Positions 37,081 through 44,622 of a stretch of 44,622 nucleotides of DNA are shown here, one piece after another (the stretch's first letter is position 1; each line of letters starts with the position of its first letter). This DNA comes from Coriobacteriales bacterium. Its GTDB lineage: Bacteria; Actinomycetota; Coriobacteriia; Coriobacteriales; UBA8131. Position numbers and translations under genes: made by a program. The notes beneath the pieces are model-generated. The model had not been told where the DNA came from and ran no database searches. It saw only the letters and a program-made list of their open reading frames with translations. The stretch spans positions 1 to 44,622 of the forward strand of contig JAITDU010000008.1 of NCBI GenBank assembly GCA_031282405.1. Reading direction: 5' to 3'.

Positions 37081-39257
37081 CAGCGCCTTTATCAACACAC
37101 ATTGCTCTGTTATCGCGAGCCACCATAGGCGATGTGGCGATCCAGTCTACTCGCCAAACGCGGCCCCGTACCGTTATACAAAACTGTATCCAATCTTGTA
37201 CGATTCGCCTGGCTCTTGGCTTAAAGCTGGCGACTTGCGTCCTGCTGACCGTTTTATTGGCCAGCTATCAGCTGGTTTTGCCTGCAGTAGCTTTTGCCCA
37301 AACAATCAACGCCGCTGCAAGTATTGAGACTGACGTCGATGTTCTTCCCGCATTCCTTCCCCTGGACAATGAGCCTCAAGACCCCGGTGTCGGTGGCGGA
37401 GATTCCGGTGGAGACGGCGACCCAAGCGGTGGCGGAGATTCCGGTGGCGACACAACTCCCGATCCCGGTGGTGGCGAGACAGGCGGAGGTACAGACCCCG
37501 GTGCCGGTGGCGGTCCCGGTGGAGGTGGTGACTCGGGTGGCGGAGGTACCACCCCAGACCCCGGCGGCACAGAATACATAACACAGGTTTTACTCAAGGA
37601 CGATGAGCCAGCGATCGATGGTCAAAAACACTTTGTTGGCGAGGACTGGGACGAAGAATACAAAGTTATCCATATCGAGCAAAAGGGCAAGACTGTCCAA
37701 CTGAACGGCTACTACACTACGAATTGGAGTTACGGGGCCGTTTATGAAGCTGCTAACGGTACTTCTCCTCTGGGTGAGGTACTTCTGGATTGGACAAGCA
37801 ATGACTCTAATATAGCGACCGTATCACCTAACGGTCTGATTACACCCAAGGCAAATGGCACGGTTACGATTACGGCTACGGTCAGAGATTCGGCGCTCTA
37901 TGAAAGCGAGGCTCCCTACAAAAGCGTCGATGTTGTTGTAGATGGTCAGTCAGGTGCCTATGTTGTCGATGTTACTATTATCGACATTGATGGTAATGAT
38001 CTCGGAAGTAAGGCCGGTGGTATACTGGAGATTGATGAAGCTAATAAATTCATTCAATTCTATGCTATTATCGCCTGGTTTGATGCCGACCTTGGAATCG
38101 TTCGGTTTGAGGACACCCGTTTTGAACAGGTTTCCTCTACTATCACATGGGCTTTGGGAGGTTCGCAGGTACCAGCCACTATCAACGCTGATACGGGCCG
38201 GCTCAAAACCACGGAGTACTCCGGCGCTGCCCTTGTCATTTGTACAGTTACGGGCGGTGTGGCCGGCAAAAGTATTGAGGATTTTGCCCGCATTATGGTT
38301 GATACCGGCTCGTATGAGTACAACCCCAGCAATGAACTTACACTCAAGGTCGTCTACGAGCAGTTTCCTGATGTGGTGGTGCAAGAACATACCTATAGTT
38401 ACGCGGAATTGTTGGGCACCCTCAGCTCGGTTAGCTATTCCTATACTATCCTTGGTGGCCAACATAGCGGCTATGGCTGTGTGAGGGCACAGGGCTTTTT
38501 GTTTAAGGACGTTGTGGATTTAGAGGGAATCGTCCTAGACGAGGTTTACCAGTTCCGTTTTGGCACGGCCGATGGCTACGATAATCCGGTTACGTATCAG
38601 CTACTCTATGACTCTGGGCCGCGCTATTACTTTCCTAACTGGGATATTGGCAGTCGCGCCGAGGCACAAGTTGTGCCGCCCATTTTGGCCTATCGTAGCA
38701 ACATGGTCTGGGGTGCTTCGGAAGTCAACCCAGCGATGCCACTGGATGAAGGCACACGTTTTCGCCTACTCTACGGACCGCTCTGGGAAGGAGAAACTAA
38801 CTCGGCTTATCAGATCTATTATATCGACACCATAACGCTTGTATTGGCGGGTGCGCCAAAGAGCGATCCAACAAGCAACAACGACGGCAGCAACAATAAC
38901 GGCGGCGGCGGTAGTGGCGATCGGAGTGTGGGCAGCGGCATCGTTGGTGAAGGTGCCGCCAGCGAAGAAGGCAGGCGTAGTGGTGTTGGACAGGAGCAGC
39001 CCAACGAGGGCGATGTCGAAAACGACGTAACTAACGAGGCGGGAGAGGGTGCTCAAGGTAATTTAGGCACCGGTAGCGGCAATCCCAAAAGCTGGCATGT
39101 CTACGAGATGATGAGCAAGGCTCAGTCGGATGTTGCGCCGTTGGAGCTGGACGGCCTGAGTTCTCAACTTCTGCCACTGTCGGGACCCTTTGCGCTTGTT
39201 TGCGTACTGACAGGAGTTGGCTTTACCTACGGAGGATTTAAAAGGAGAATGACGTAA
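37077..39257 (+). CDS. Membrane-anchored surface protein with Gly/Pro repeat stalk and Big2-like domains
   Basis: The 726-residue protein has a long signal region ending in VAFAQ (about residue 75). A Gly/Asp/Pro/Ser repeat stalk (about 98-165, GGGDSGGD- and PDPGGG-type units) follows, then a region with WTSNDSNIATVSPNGLITPKANGTVTITA, a Big_2 bacterial Ig-like domain (about 238-285). The remaining beta-rich part is not recognised. A Gly/Asn/Ser/Glu linker leads to one C-terminal membrane helix with KRR after it; there is no LPxTG. The gene overlaps the binding protein by 4 nt and its TAA overlaps the ExbB-like ATG by one base. That coupling implies a joint job, perhaps capture or delivery of the ligand at the cell surface. 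Confidence 0.85.
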   Translation: MTAPLSTHIALLSRATIGDVAIQSTRQTRPRTVIQNCIQSCTIRLALGLKLATCVLLTVLLASYQLVLPAVAFAQTINAAASIETDVDVLPAFLPLDNEPQDPGVGGGDSGGDGDPSGGGDSGGDTTPDPGGGETGGGTDPGAGGGPGGGGDSGGGGTTPDPGGTEYITQVLLKDDEPAIDGQKHFVGEDWDEEYKVIHIEQKGKTVQLNGYYTTNWSYGAVYEAANGTSPLGEVLLDWTSNDSNIATVSPNGLITPKANGTVTITATVRDSALYESEAPYKSVDVVVDGQSGAYVVDVTIIDIDGNDLGSKAGGILEIDEANKFIQFYAIIAWFDADLGIVRFEDTRFEQVSSTITWALGGSQVPATINADTGRLKTTEYSGAALVICTVTGGVAGKSIEDFARIMVDTGSYEYNPSNELTLKVVYEQFPDVVVQEHTYSYAELLGTLSSVSYSYTILGGQHSGYGCVRAQGFLFKDVVDLEGIVLDEVYQFRFGTADGYDNPVTYQLLYDSGPRYYFPNWDIGSRAEAQVVPPILAYRSNMVWGASEVNPAMPLDEGTRFRLLYGPLWEGETNSAYQIYYIDTITLVLAGAPKSDPTSNNDGSNNNGGGGSGDRSVGSGIVGEGAASEEGRRSGVGQEQPNEGDVENDVTNEAGEGAQGNLGTGSGNPKSWHVYEMMSKAQSDVAPLELDGLSSQLLPLSGPFALVCVLTGVGFTYGGFKRRMT

Positions 39258-40132
39258 TGGAAAGCGATGGTCTGAGTCTTTATATTTCGACAATACTGCA
39301 CTACATTTCGCAAGGTTTGCTTATTCCGGTGATGATAGTTCTGGTCGGACTGATCATCTTCGCCCTTTACTGTGTGGGCTCGATAATCACCGAAGCCTTA
39401 ACCGAACGTCGTCATTTCAAGACTAATATTCCACAAGTAATAAACAATATCTACGACGCGGATTATTCTAAAGTAGAAGATGTGATAGAGACAAGCGCTC
39501 TGCTTCGGCCGCAAAAGGCCGCTCTGCTCATGGTCATTCGCAACATGGGACTCACCGAGGACGACCTGTTTGCTCTGGCCAAGACCCAAGTAGCCAAAGT
39601 AGACGATCGCTACAAGCGCATTTTAGCCCGCACTGAGCAAGTTACGAAGATTGCCCCTATGATGGGTCTGATGTGCACGCTTATCCCGTTGGGTCCAGGC
39701 ATTGTAGCTATGGGAGAGGGCAATGTCAATTTACTCTCAATGTCGCTGCTCATTGCATTTGATGGTACTGTGGCCGGACTGGTAGCCGCTGTGGTTTCGC
39801 TTATAGTGAGCGGCCTTAGGAAGCGCTGGTACAACCAGTACCTGATGATTCTGGAGTCTTTGATGACCTGTATTCTCGACAAGGCCACTCAGGCTCGCCA
39901 GGCTGGCATTGAACTTCCTCACGACTATTATGATGAGCAGCAGTATATCCAGCAAAGCCCGATACATCGACGCTTGCTTGCGGTTGCGGCTGCCAAAGTT
40001 GGCGACAACAACAAGGATGACAATAGTGAGGAAGCTACCACCGATCCCATCACCGCTGCCAACACCAAAATCGGCAAGGTTGCGGCTCCTGACAAGATCG
40101 CCGCCGCCAAGGTCAAGGCAAGCGAAGGGTAG
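39257..40132 (+). CDS. MotA/TolQ/ExbB-family proton-channel protein
   Basis: The 291-residue protein has three membrane helices (about 20-45, 130-155, 165-190). The second and third carry the family pattern VTKIAPMMGLMCTLIPLGPGI and LLIAFDGTVAGLVAAVVSLIVSGL, close to the ExbB/TolQ signatures PxLGLxGTVxG and aLxTTaxGLxxAip. ExbB-type proteins form pentameric stators that pass protons to power a partner. The C-terminal 80 residues are polar and Ala/Lys-rich. The next gene codes for a DUF2149 protein with an ExbD-like helix, 6 nt downstream. In Gram-negative cells ExbB works with TonB; no TonB box or outer-membrane receptor is present here. Confidence 0.87.
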   Translation: MESDGLSLYISTILHYISQGLLIPVMIVLVGLIIFALYCVGSIITEALTERRHFKTNIPQVINNIYDADYSKVEDVIETSALLRPQKAALLMVIRNMGLTEDDLFALAKTQVAKVDDRYKRILARTEQVTKIAPMMGLMCTLIPLGPGIVAMGEGNVNLLSMSLLIAFDGTVAGLVAAVVSLIVSGLRKRWYNQYLMILESLMTCILDKATQARQAGIELPHDYYDEQQYIQQSPIHRRLLAVAAAKVGDNNKDDNSEEATTDPITAANTKIGKVAAPDKIAAAKVKASEG

Positions 40133-40138
40133 TGGCAT

Positions 40139-40699
40139 ATGGCAAGAGATTTCAGGAAAGATAGCTTTCTTGCGTCCGAGGCTATGTCTGCTGAGGATGT
40201 CGATCCGCGTATCGGCTTGGTTAACTTGGCCGATGTTATGCTGGTGTTTGCCTGTGGGCTGATGTTGGCACTGGTAACCTTTTGGAACCTTGATGTTTCG
40301 GCCATGCAAGAAGTCATCAAAACTGAGGATGTTACCGAAGTCACCGACATCGAACAGATGCAAGAACAGGCTCTGGGCGCTGGCACCGGCTATCAGGAAT
40401 TGGGCGTCGTCTATCAAGACCCGATGACCGGCAAGCTTTACATGCTTTCAGAAGATATTGCCGTTTCTGCTGAGGACACAAGCTCTGCATCCCAACTGAA
40501 CAGTTCAACAAATGATGAGTCGGACGGCGTACCAGATAGCACAACGACCCAAAGCATCCAGGCTCAATCCTTGGCTAATCCCAAACCTGTTAACACAACT
40601 ACAGACACGAAAACAGCAGAGTCTGCCGTCGGCACCACGGTTGTCCTGTCAAATATAGATGAAGCGCAACGCCAGTCAAAAGTCATCAATGGCCAGTAG
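40139..40699 (+). CDS. DUF2149 protein, ExbD-like single-pass partner of the channel
   Basis: The 186-residue protein has one membrane helix (about 30-50, NLADVMLVFACGLMLALVTF). Asp32 at its start takes the place of the protonatable Asp of ExbD/TolR/MotB (form LxDVxLVLLIxFM). The C-terminal region is Ser/Thr/Gln-rich and probably extracytoplasmic. DUF2149 proteins are, as far as I recall, found beside MotA/TolQ/ExbB genes in archaea and Coriobacteriia; here the two are 6 nt apart. It is therefore likely the second half of a proton-driven motor. It lacks the folded ExbD C-terminal domain, so the mode of contact with other proteins is open. Confidence 0.8.
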   Translation: MARDFRKDSFLASEAMSAEDVDPRIGLVNLADVMLVFACGLMLALVTFWNLDVSAMQEVIKTEDVTEVTDIEQMQEQALGAGTGYQELGVVYQDPMTGKLYMLSEDIAVSAEDTSSASQLNSSTNDESDGVPDSTTTQSIQAQSLANPKPVNTTTDTKTAESAVGTTVVLSNIDEAQRQSKVINGQ

Positions 40700-40722
40700 G
40701 CACAAGAGACAGGAGCAGTACC

Positions 40723-43700
40723 ATGAGCAAGAAAACAACCATGGCAATACCGGTCAAGAGAGGAGAGAGCCACCCAGATAAGTGTCGGCTTGTATGGGCT
40801 CGACAACTGTCGGTGTGTGTCTTGCTGAGCTTGATGCTGGCCTTGCAGTTGAGCTTGCTGCCAGCCAGCGCTTTCGCCCAAGATATCGCAGCAGGCGACC
40901 AACAATCTCAAAGTGGCTCCTCTCAGCGAAGTACGGATTCAGAGCAACCAACAGATTTTGTCGGCGACAGTTCGGATGCCGCCGCTGAGCCGGCCGACCA
41001 GACCACAGAATCAGCGGCAACAGTACCGCCTAATGCCAACGAATCTAATCTGGAGGCTCTTGATGAGAGCACAAACACAGGCGAGCTGCTCGCTCTGTCC
41101 AACGGATTACAGGTGTTGGCAACTACAAACTGGTACACCAGTAATCCAGATGTAAGCTCTTACACACTTGCCAATTCTGAGGATCTGGCTGGTTTGGCAC
41201 AGCTGGTCAACAATGGCACCAACACTTTTGCGAACAAAACGCTCATCCTTAGCTCAGATATTATTAACGCCTCGCTTCCGCCTATCGGCACTCCTCAAAA
41301 CCCATTTTTGGGCACGTTTGATGGCAACAACAAGAATATAAGTAACCTCACACTCGTACCTGCGAGCAAGCAGTATGTGGGCCTGTTTGGTTATGCGGGG
41401 CAAGGGGCCTCAATCCAAAATGTCAGACTGGTTGGCGGTACTCTTGTCCTCTTCGAGGCCTCGACGAGCGGACAACAGATTCGCGATGTTGGTTCCATTG
41501 CCGGTTATAGCGCCGGCGACATCAGCGGTTGCACATCGTCCATAACCATGAATCTTAACAGTGCGCGTCTAGCCATTGGCGCTCCTGCCAACGGCGATGA
41601 CAATCGTACTACTACGGACTTTGGCTCATTTAGACAGATTGGCGGCCTTGTTGGACACCTTGATGGCAACATGTATCAGTGTGCCTATTCCGGTACCCTT
41701 AATATCACCAGCCCAATCAGCATACTTGAAGATATGAAATATGTCGCGGGCGAGATCGGTGGTTTAGTGGGTGCCTGTGGCAATCTTGAGGATTTAACAC
41801 AGGTTCCCCAAATCAGGGCATCGCAAAACAGTGGCAATCTGACATTTAATATTAGCGGTTCCGGCGGCATTGATCGTTTTGGTCAGCAGCTCTACTCTGC
41901 TTCCTTTGGAGTGGGTGGTATTGTTGGTGTTACCACAGGTAGCGTATTTGACTGCACTAACACAGGCAATATCAACACTTCTCTGGATACTCCGGATGCT
42001 CCCCGGGCAGGCTTTGGCGGCTCCAGCACGGGCGGCATCGTTGGTATGCTGCGTGGCAACGGATTTGATTATTTAGCCAACGAAACCGCTAACCATTTAA
42101 CGACCACCGACCCTGGCTATGAGATCTGGACACAATCTGACGGTGCGGTTCGACCACCAACCGTTGGTGTTTACGACAGTACCAACAGCGGCATTGTGAT
42201 AGGCCTCAGCAGCGTTGGCGGTATCGTTGGTGGTACCGGCAGCTTTACCGAGATTGAGGGCTGCGGCAACACGGGTGCTGTCAAAGGCTGCCGCTGGAAC
42301 AAGCCCTATGTAGGTGGCATCGTTGGCAATGATCGTGGCGATGTTCGCTATAGCTATAATCGGGGTGGTGTTTATTCTGTTACCGGCGCTGGCTACTATT
42401 GTGCTGGTATTGCCGGCGGCTTCTCATCACTTACCAGCAGCACAACTCCTACTGAGCTAGTTTATGATTCTATTGAGATGACCGGCTGTTATGTTACTGG
42501 ACAGGTATACACGAGTGCCGCTGGCTTTCGTACCGGCATTCTGGCTGGTGAAAGCAACGGTTACATTCATGACAATGCCTACATAAGCGGCCTGACGTTA
42601 GATGATAATGAGGTTCACGACAGTGCAGGCCTGATTGTGGGCAACCAGGAACTATCGGCAGGCGATCTTAGAGGCTCCAAGGGCATTGCCAAGCTCAACA
42701 CCTTTGCCGCTGCCCTGGGCCAGTGGAACACGTTCTACCTGCCGGTTACCACTGCGGTCAACGGTGGTTATCCTTTACCGGTCCATGAGTTCAACACTAC
42801 CGGCACCAATATTGACACGATTGGCGTTACTGCCACTCTTGCGAAAGATGCCATCTACTCTACTGCCATGGATCCTGTCCCCCAAATCAAACTCCAGGTT
42901 GGCTCCGCCACGCTCTTGCAAAATGCCGATTATTATGTAGTGCCTGCCTCTGGAACCAAAAATACTAACGCTGGCAACGCTACTTATCAGGCAACCATCA
43001 AGGGCATGGGAATCTATGCGGGCACGTTAAGCGCTACAGTAGAGTATACAATTGGAAAGACGAACATCGACAGCTGCACGGTGATTGCTGCCACTGCCGT
43101 TTTTAACTGGGAGATGCAGCAGCCGGCTTGGGTAAGGGTGTTGGATGCCAATGGCAACGAGGTTGACTCCAGCGAATACGAATGGAAAATTTTGCCTAAC
43201 GCTGACGGCAGTCCTCAAGCTATCTATGACAATGCTGTTCCAGGCTGGAGCTACAGCTACTACGATTACATCCACGTTCATACTGATACCTACAAATATG
43301 ACGTGGTCGTTACAGCCAAGCCAAGCAGCACAAACTATGAGGGCTCTACGCGACAGAGAGCATTCAGGATAGATTGGGCAGAGCTCAACTATAGCGGTAC
43401 AACAGACCCCAGTAGGCCTACCGCTATCTATGACAAGGTCGTTTGGAATGACAGCGAATGGGATTTTGTCACAGCATTGGACGACAAGAGTGGCAATGCC
43501 ATCCAGATAACTTACACCGGCTCGCCCATCAGACCTACATTTAATAGCGTCACATACCTCGACAGGGAAATGCGCAATGGTACCGGACTGCCTTACTATA
43601 ATACTCCCACAGAATATGACTACAGATATGTCTACGGCAATCCCAATTCTGAGGGATCCGGTGGTGCTAATATTGGCACCCAGACCAATGCTTCGCCTGT

Positions 43701-44622
43701 TGATACACCCGAGTGTATGACTATCCGCTACACAACAGCTAGCAGTTTTACCGGTTTTACTAACGTCTTTTATCGCATCGTGCCTGCCTCGCTGAACTTG
43801 GTGAGTGCTGCTACTTTGGACAACATGGCGGCCACCGGCGAGGAACTTACGCCTGATCCGGCATTGACCTACAATTCTATGACCCTGGTCAAGAATGTTG
43901 ATTACACGCTTTCTTATGACAACAATATTTTTGCAGGTCAGGCCACTGTGACTGTTACCGGCATTGGTAACTACTCCGGAACCAAGATACTCAACTTTAC
44001 TATTACGGGAGAAGTTCCCATTCACACCATAACGCTTAAGCCCAACGGAGGTAGCGTTACGCCTACGAGTATACCAATAGCTCATAACAGCACCGTTGGC
44101 ACTCTTTTACCCAAGCCCAAGCGCACGGGCTATGATTTTGCGGGTTGGTACACAGAGGCCACTGATGGCACTGGGGTAACTGAAAACACCAAGGTTACAA
44201 CCGACGTAACCTTCTTTGCGCACTGGACACTTAACACCAACGTATCCGTAACCTACCACCAAAACACCACTCCAGATGACGCCACCATCTATACCGAAAG
44301 TGGTTTTACCTATGGCAGCACCTACACCATACATAACTACAACACACTTGGAACCCTAGAGAGCTTTAGTGCACCATCCGGCTCACACTTCATAGGCTGG
44401 TATTTAGATAGTGACCTTACCCAAAAAGCACCTGCCTTTATAGCTAACCTTGGCTATGACACACACCTGTATGCCAACTACGTCACAGGTGACGCTACCA
44501 TAGAAGAAGGCACCTATGTCATAAAACCCAAAAGCTCTCTTTTTAGAGTCCTTGACGCTTATGGAGGATACTCTCTTAACGGAGCTAAGATAGTCTCATT
44601 TGACTTTAGTGGTGCTCAAAAC
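40723..44622 (+). CDS. Giant surface protein with GLUG, Ig-like/MBG, Flg_new and lectin-like repeats (3' end outside window)
   Basis: The frame runs 1300 codons without a stop to the window edge. A signal peptide (about 25-50, ending ASAFAQ) leads into a Gln/Ser-rich linker. From about residue 185 GLUG motifs repeat (FDGNNKNISNL, VGLFGYAGQG, and VGGIVG-type units at 410-580). Residues about 690-1100 contain Ig-like units ending in DYTLSYDNN and ATVTVTGIGNYSG. Two Listeria-Bacteroides repeats (GYDFAGWYTEATDGTG; SGSHFIGWYLDSD) lie at 1106-1240. A lectin-like repeat starting GTYVIKPKSSLFRVLDAYGG begins near 1262. AGGAG precedes the ATG; the gap to the DUF2149 gene is 23 nt, so it is part of the operon. 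It is probably a cell-wall adhesin or capture protein. Confidence 0.88.
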   Translation, partial: MSKKTTMAIPVKRGESHPDKCRLVWARQLSVCVLLSLMLALQLSLLPASAFAQDIAAGDQQSQSGSSQRSTDSEQPTDFVGDSSDAAAEPADQTTESAATVPPNANESNLEALDESTNTGELLALSNGLQVLATTNWYTSNPDVSSYTLANSEDLAGLAQLVNNGTNTFANKTLILSSDIINASLPPIGTPQNPFLGTFDGNNKNISNLTLVPASKQYVGLFGYAGQGASIQNVRLVGGTLVLFEASTSGQQIRDVGSIAGYSAGDISGCTSSITMNLNSARLAIGAPANGDDNRTTTDFGSFRQIGGLVGHLDGNMYQCAYSGTLNITSPISILEDMKYVAGEIGGLVGACGNLEDLTQVPQIRASQNSGNLTFNISGSGGIDRFGQQLYSASFGVGGIVGVTTGSVFDCTNTGNINTSLDTPDAPRAGFGGSSTGGIVGMLRGNGFDYLANETANHLTTTDPGYEIWTQSDGAVRPPTVGVYDSTNSGIVIGLSSVGGIVGGTGSFTEIEGCGNTGAVKGCRWNKPYVGGIVGNDRGDVRYSYNRGGVYSVTGAGYYCAGIAGGFSSLTSSTTPTELVYDSIEMTGCYVTGQVYTSAAGFRTGILAGESNGYIHDNAYISGLTLDDNEVHDSAGLIVGNQELSAGDLRGSKGIAKLNTFAAALGQWNTFYLPVTTAVNGGYPLPVHEFNTTGTNIDTIGVTATLAKDAIYSTAMDPVPQIKLQVGSATLLQNADYYVVPASGTKNTNAGNATYQATIKGMGIYAGTLSATVEYTIGKTNIDSCTVIAATAVFNWEMQQPAWVRVLDANGNEVDSSEYEWKILPNADGSPQAIYDNAVPGWSYSYYDYIHVHTDTYKYDVVVTAKPSSTNYEGSTRQRAFRIDWAELNYSGTTDPSRPTAIYDKVVWNDSEWDFVTALDDKSGNAIQITYTGSPIRPTFNSVTYLDREMRNGTGLPYYNTPTEYDYRYVYGNPNSEGSGGANIGTQTNASPVDTPECMTIRYTTASSFTGFTNVFYRIVPASLNLVSAATLDNMAATGEELTPDPALTYNSMTLVKNVDYTLSYDNNIFAGQATVTVTGIGNYSGTKILNFTITGEVPIHTITLKPNGGSVTPTSIPIAHNSTVGTLLPKPKRTGYDFAGWYTEATDGTGVTENTKVTTDVTFFAHWTLNTNVSVTYHQNTTPDDATIYTESGFTYGSTYTIHNYNTLGTLESFSAPSGSHFIGWYLDSDLTQKAPAFIANLGYDTHLYANYVTGDATIEEGTYVIKPKSSLFRVLDAYGGYSLNGAKIVSFDFSGAQN

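Noticed and set aside
37077-39257. LPxTG sortase substrate
   Set aside because: The C-terminus has a membrane helix and KRR but no LPxTG-like motif before it.
43027-44085. 352-codon minus-strand ORF
   Set aside because: It is antisense to the repetitive giant surface protein, whose plus-strand frame is intact with recognisable domains.

Overview
The window looks like a chromosomal segment of a monoderm, moderately G+C-rich anaerobe. The best fit is Actinomycetota, class Coriobacteriia. This is inferred from the gene mix: Veg, a RibU-type ECF S-component, DUF2149 beside an ExbB-like protein, Listeria-Bacteroides-repeat surface proteins, a radical-SAM coproporphyrinogen-oxidase-like enzyme, and many promoters that place the transcription start on the AUG. 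No phylogenetic computation was possible.

Layout. (1) 1-2400: the 3' end of a type IV pilin-like gene, a lower-G+C DUF4143 AAA ATPase, a second pilin 3'-end remnant, and a probable structured RNA ending in a strong intrinsic terminator. (2) 2422-12743: housekeeping genes rlmN (minus), ddl, a thioredoxin-reductase-like flavoprotein, metG, tatD, an NAD(P)H-FMN-reductase-like protein, ksgA and glmM. (3) 12819-17379: two membrane proteins, the second an M28-peptidase-like protein with lost metal ligands and a huge disordered insert. (4) 17640-19492: a small zinc-ribbon protein and two TrkA-type potassium-channel regulators. (5) 19719-22972: tRNA-Gly(CCC) followed by a hybrid sensor kinase, bracketed by a 14-bp repeat of the tRNA 3' end. 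(6) 23095-27746: a pilin-like gene, a PadR-DUF1700-DUF4097 operon (minus), and a radical-SAM HemW-like gene. (7) 27750-29307: a repeat-rich, possibly invertible region, a 16-codon leader ORF, and a pilin-like gene with a G9 tract near its start. (8) 29409-33769: a HAD phosphatase, ribU and dedA, the 4.5S SRP RNA, veg, purE and tRNA-Arg(ACG). (9) 33940-44622 (open at the right end): one long, tightly packed operon of FecCD permease, ATPase, Tat-type binding lipoprotein, Big2-like surface protein, ExbB-like channel, DUF2149 (ExbD-like) and a giant GLUG/Flg_new/lectin surface protein.

How the genes work together. Region 9 is the most system-like part. A siderophore/heme/corrinoid-type ABC importer is translationally coupled to two surface proteins and to a putative proton-driven ExbB/ExbD-like motor, in a cell that seems to have no outer membrane. 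Region 7 carries two features that could switch pilin expression. Two further themes recur across the window. Many genes have a -10 box 6-9 nt before the ATG, which implies leaderless mRNAs. AT-rich inverted repeats with TTGCTA/TAGCAA-like cores lie both inside and between genes.
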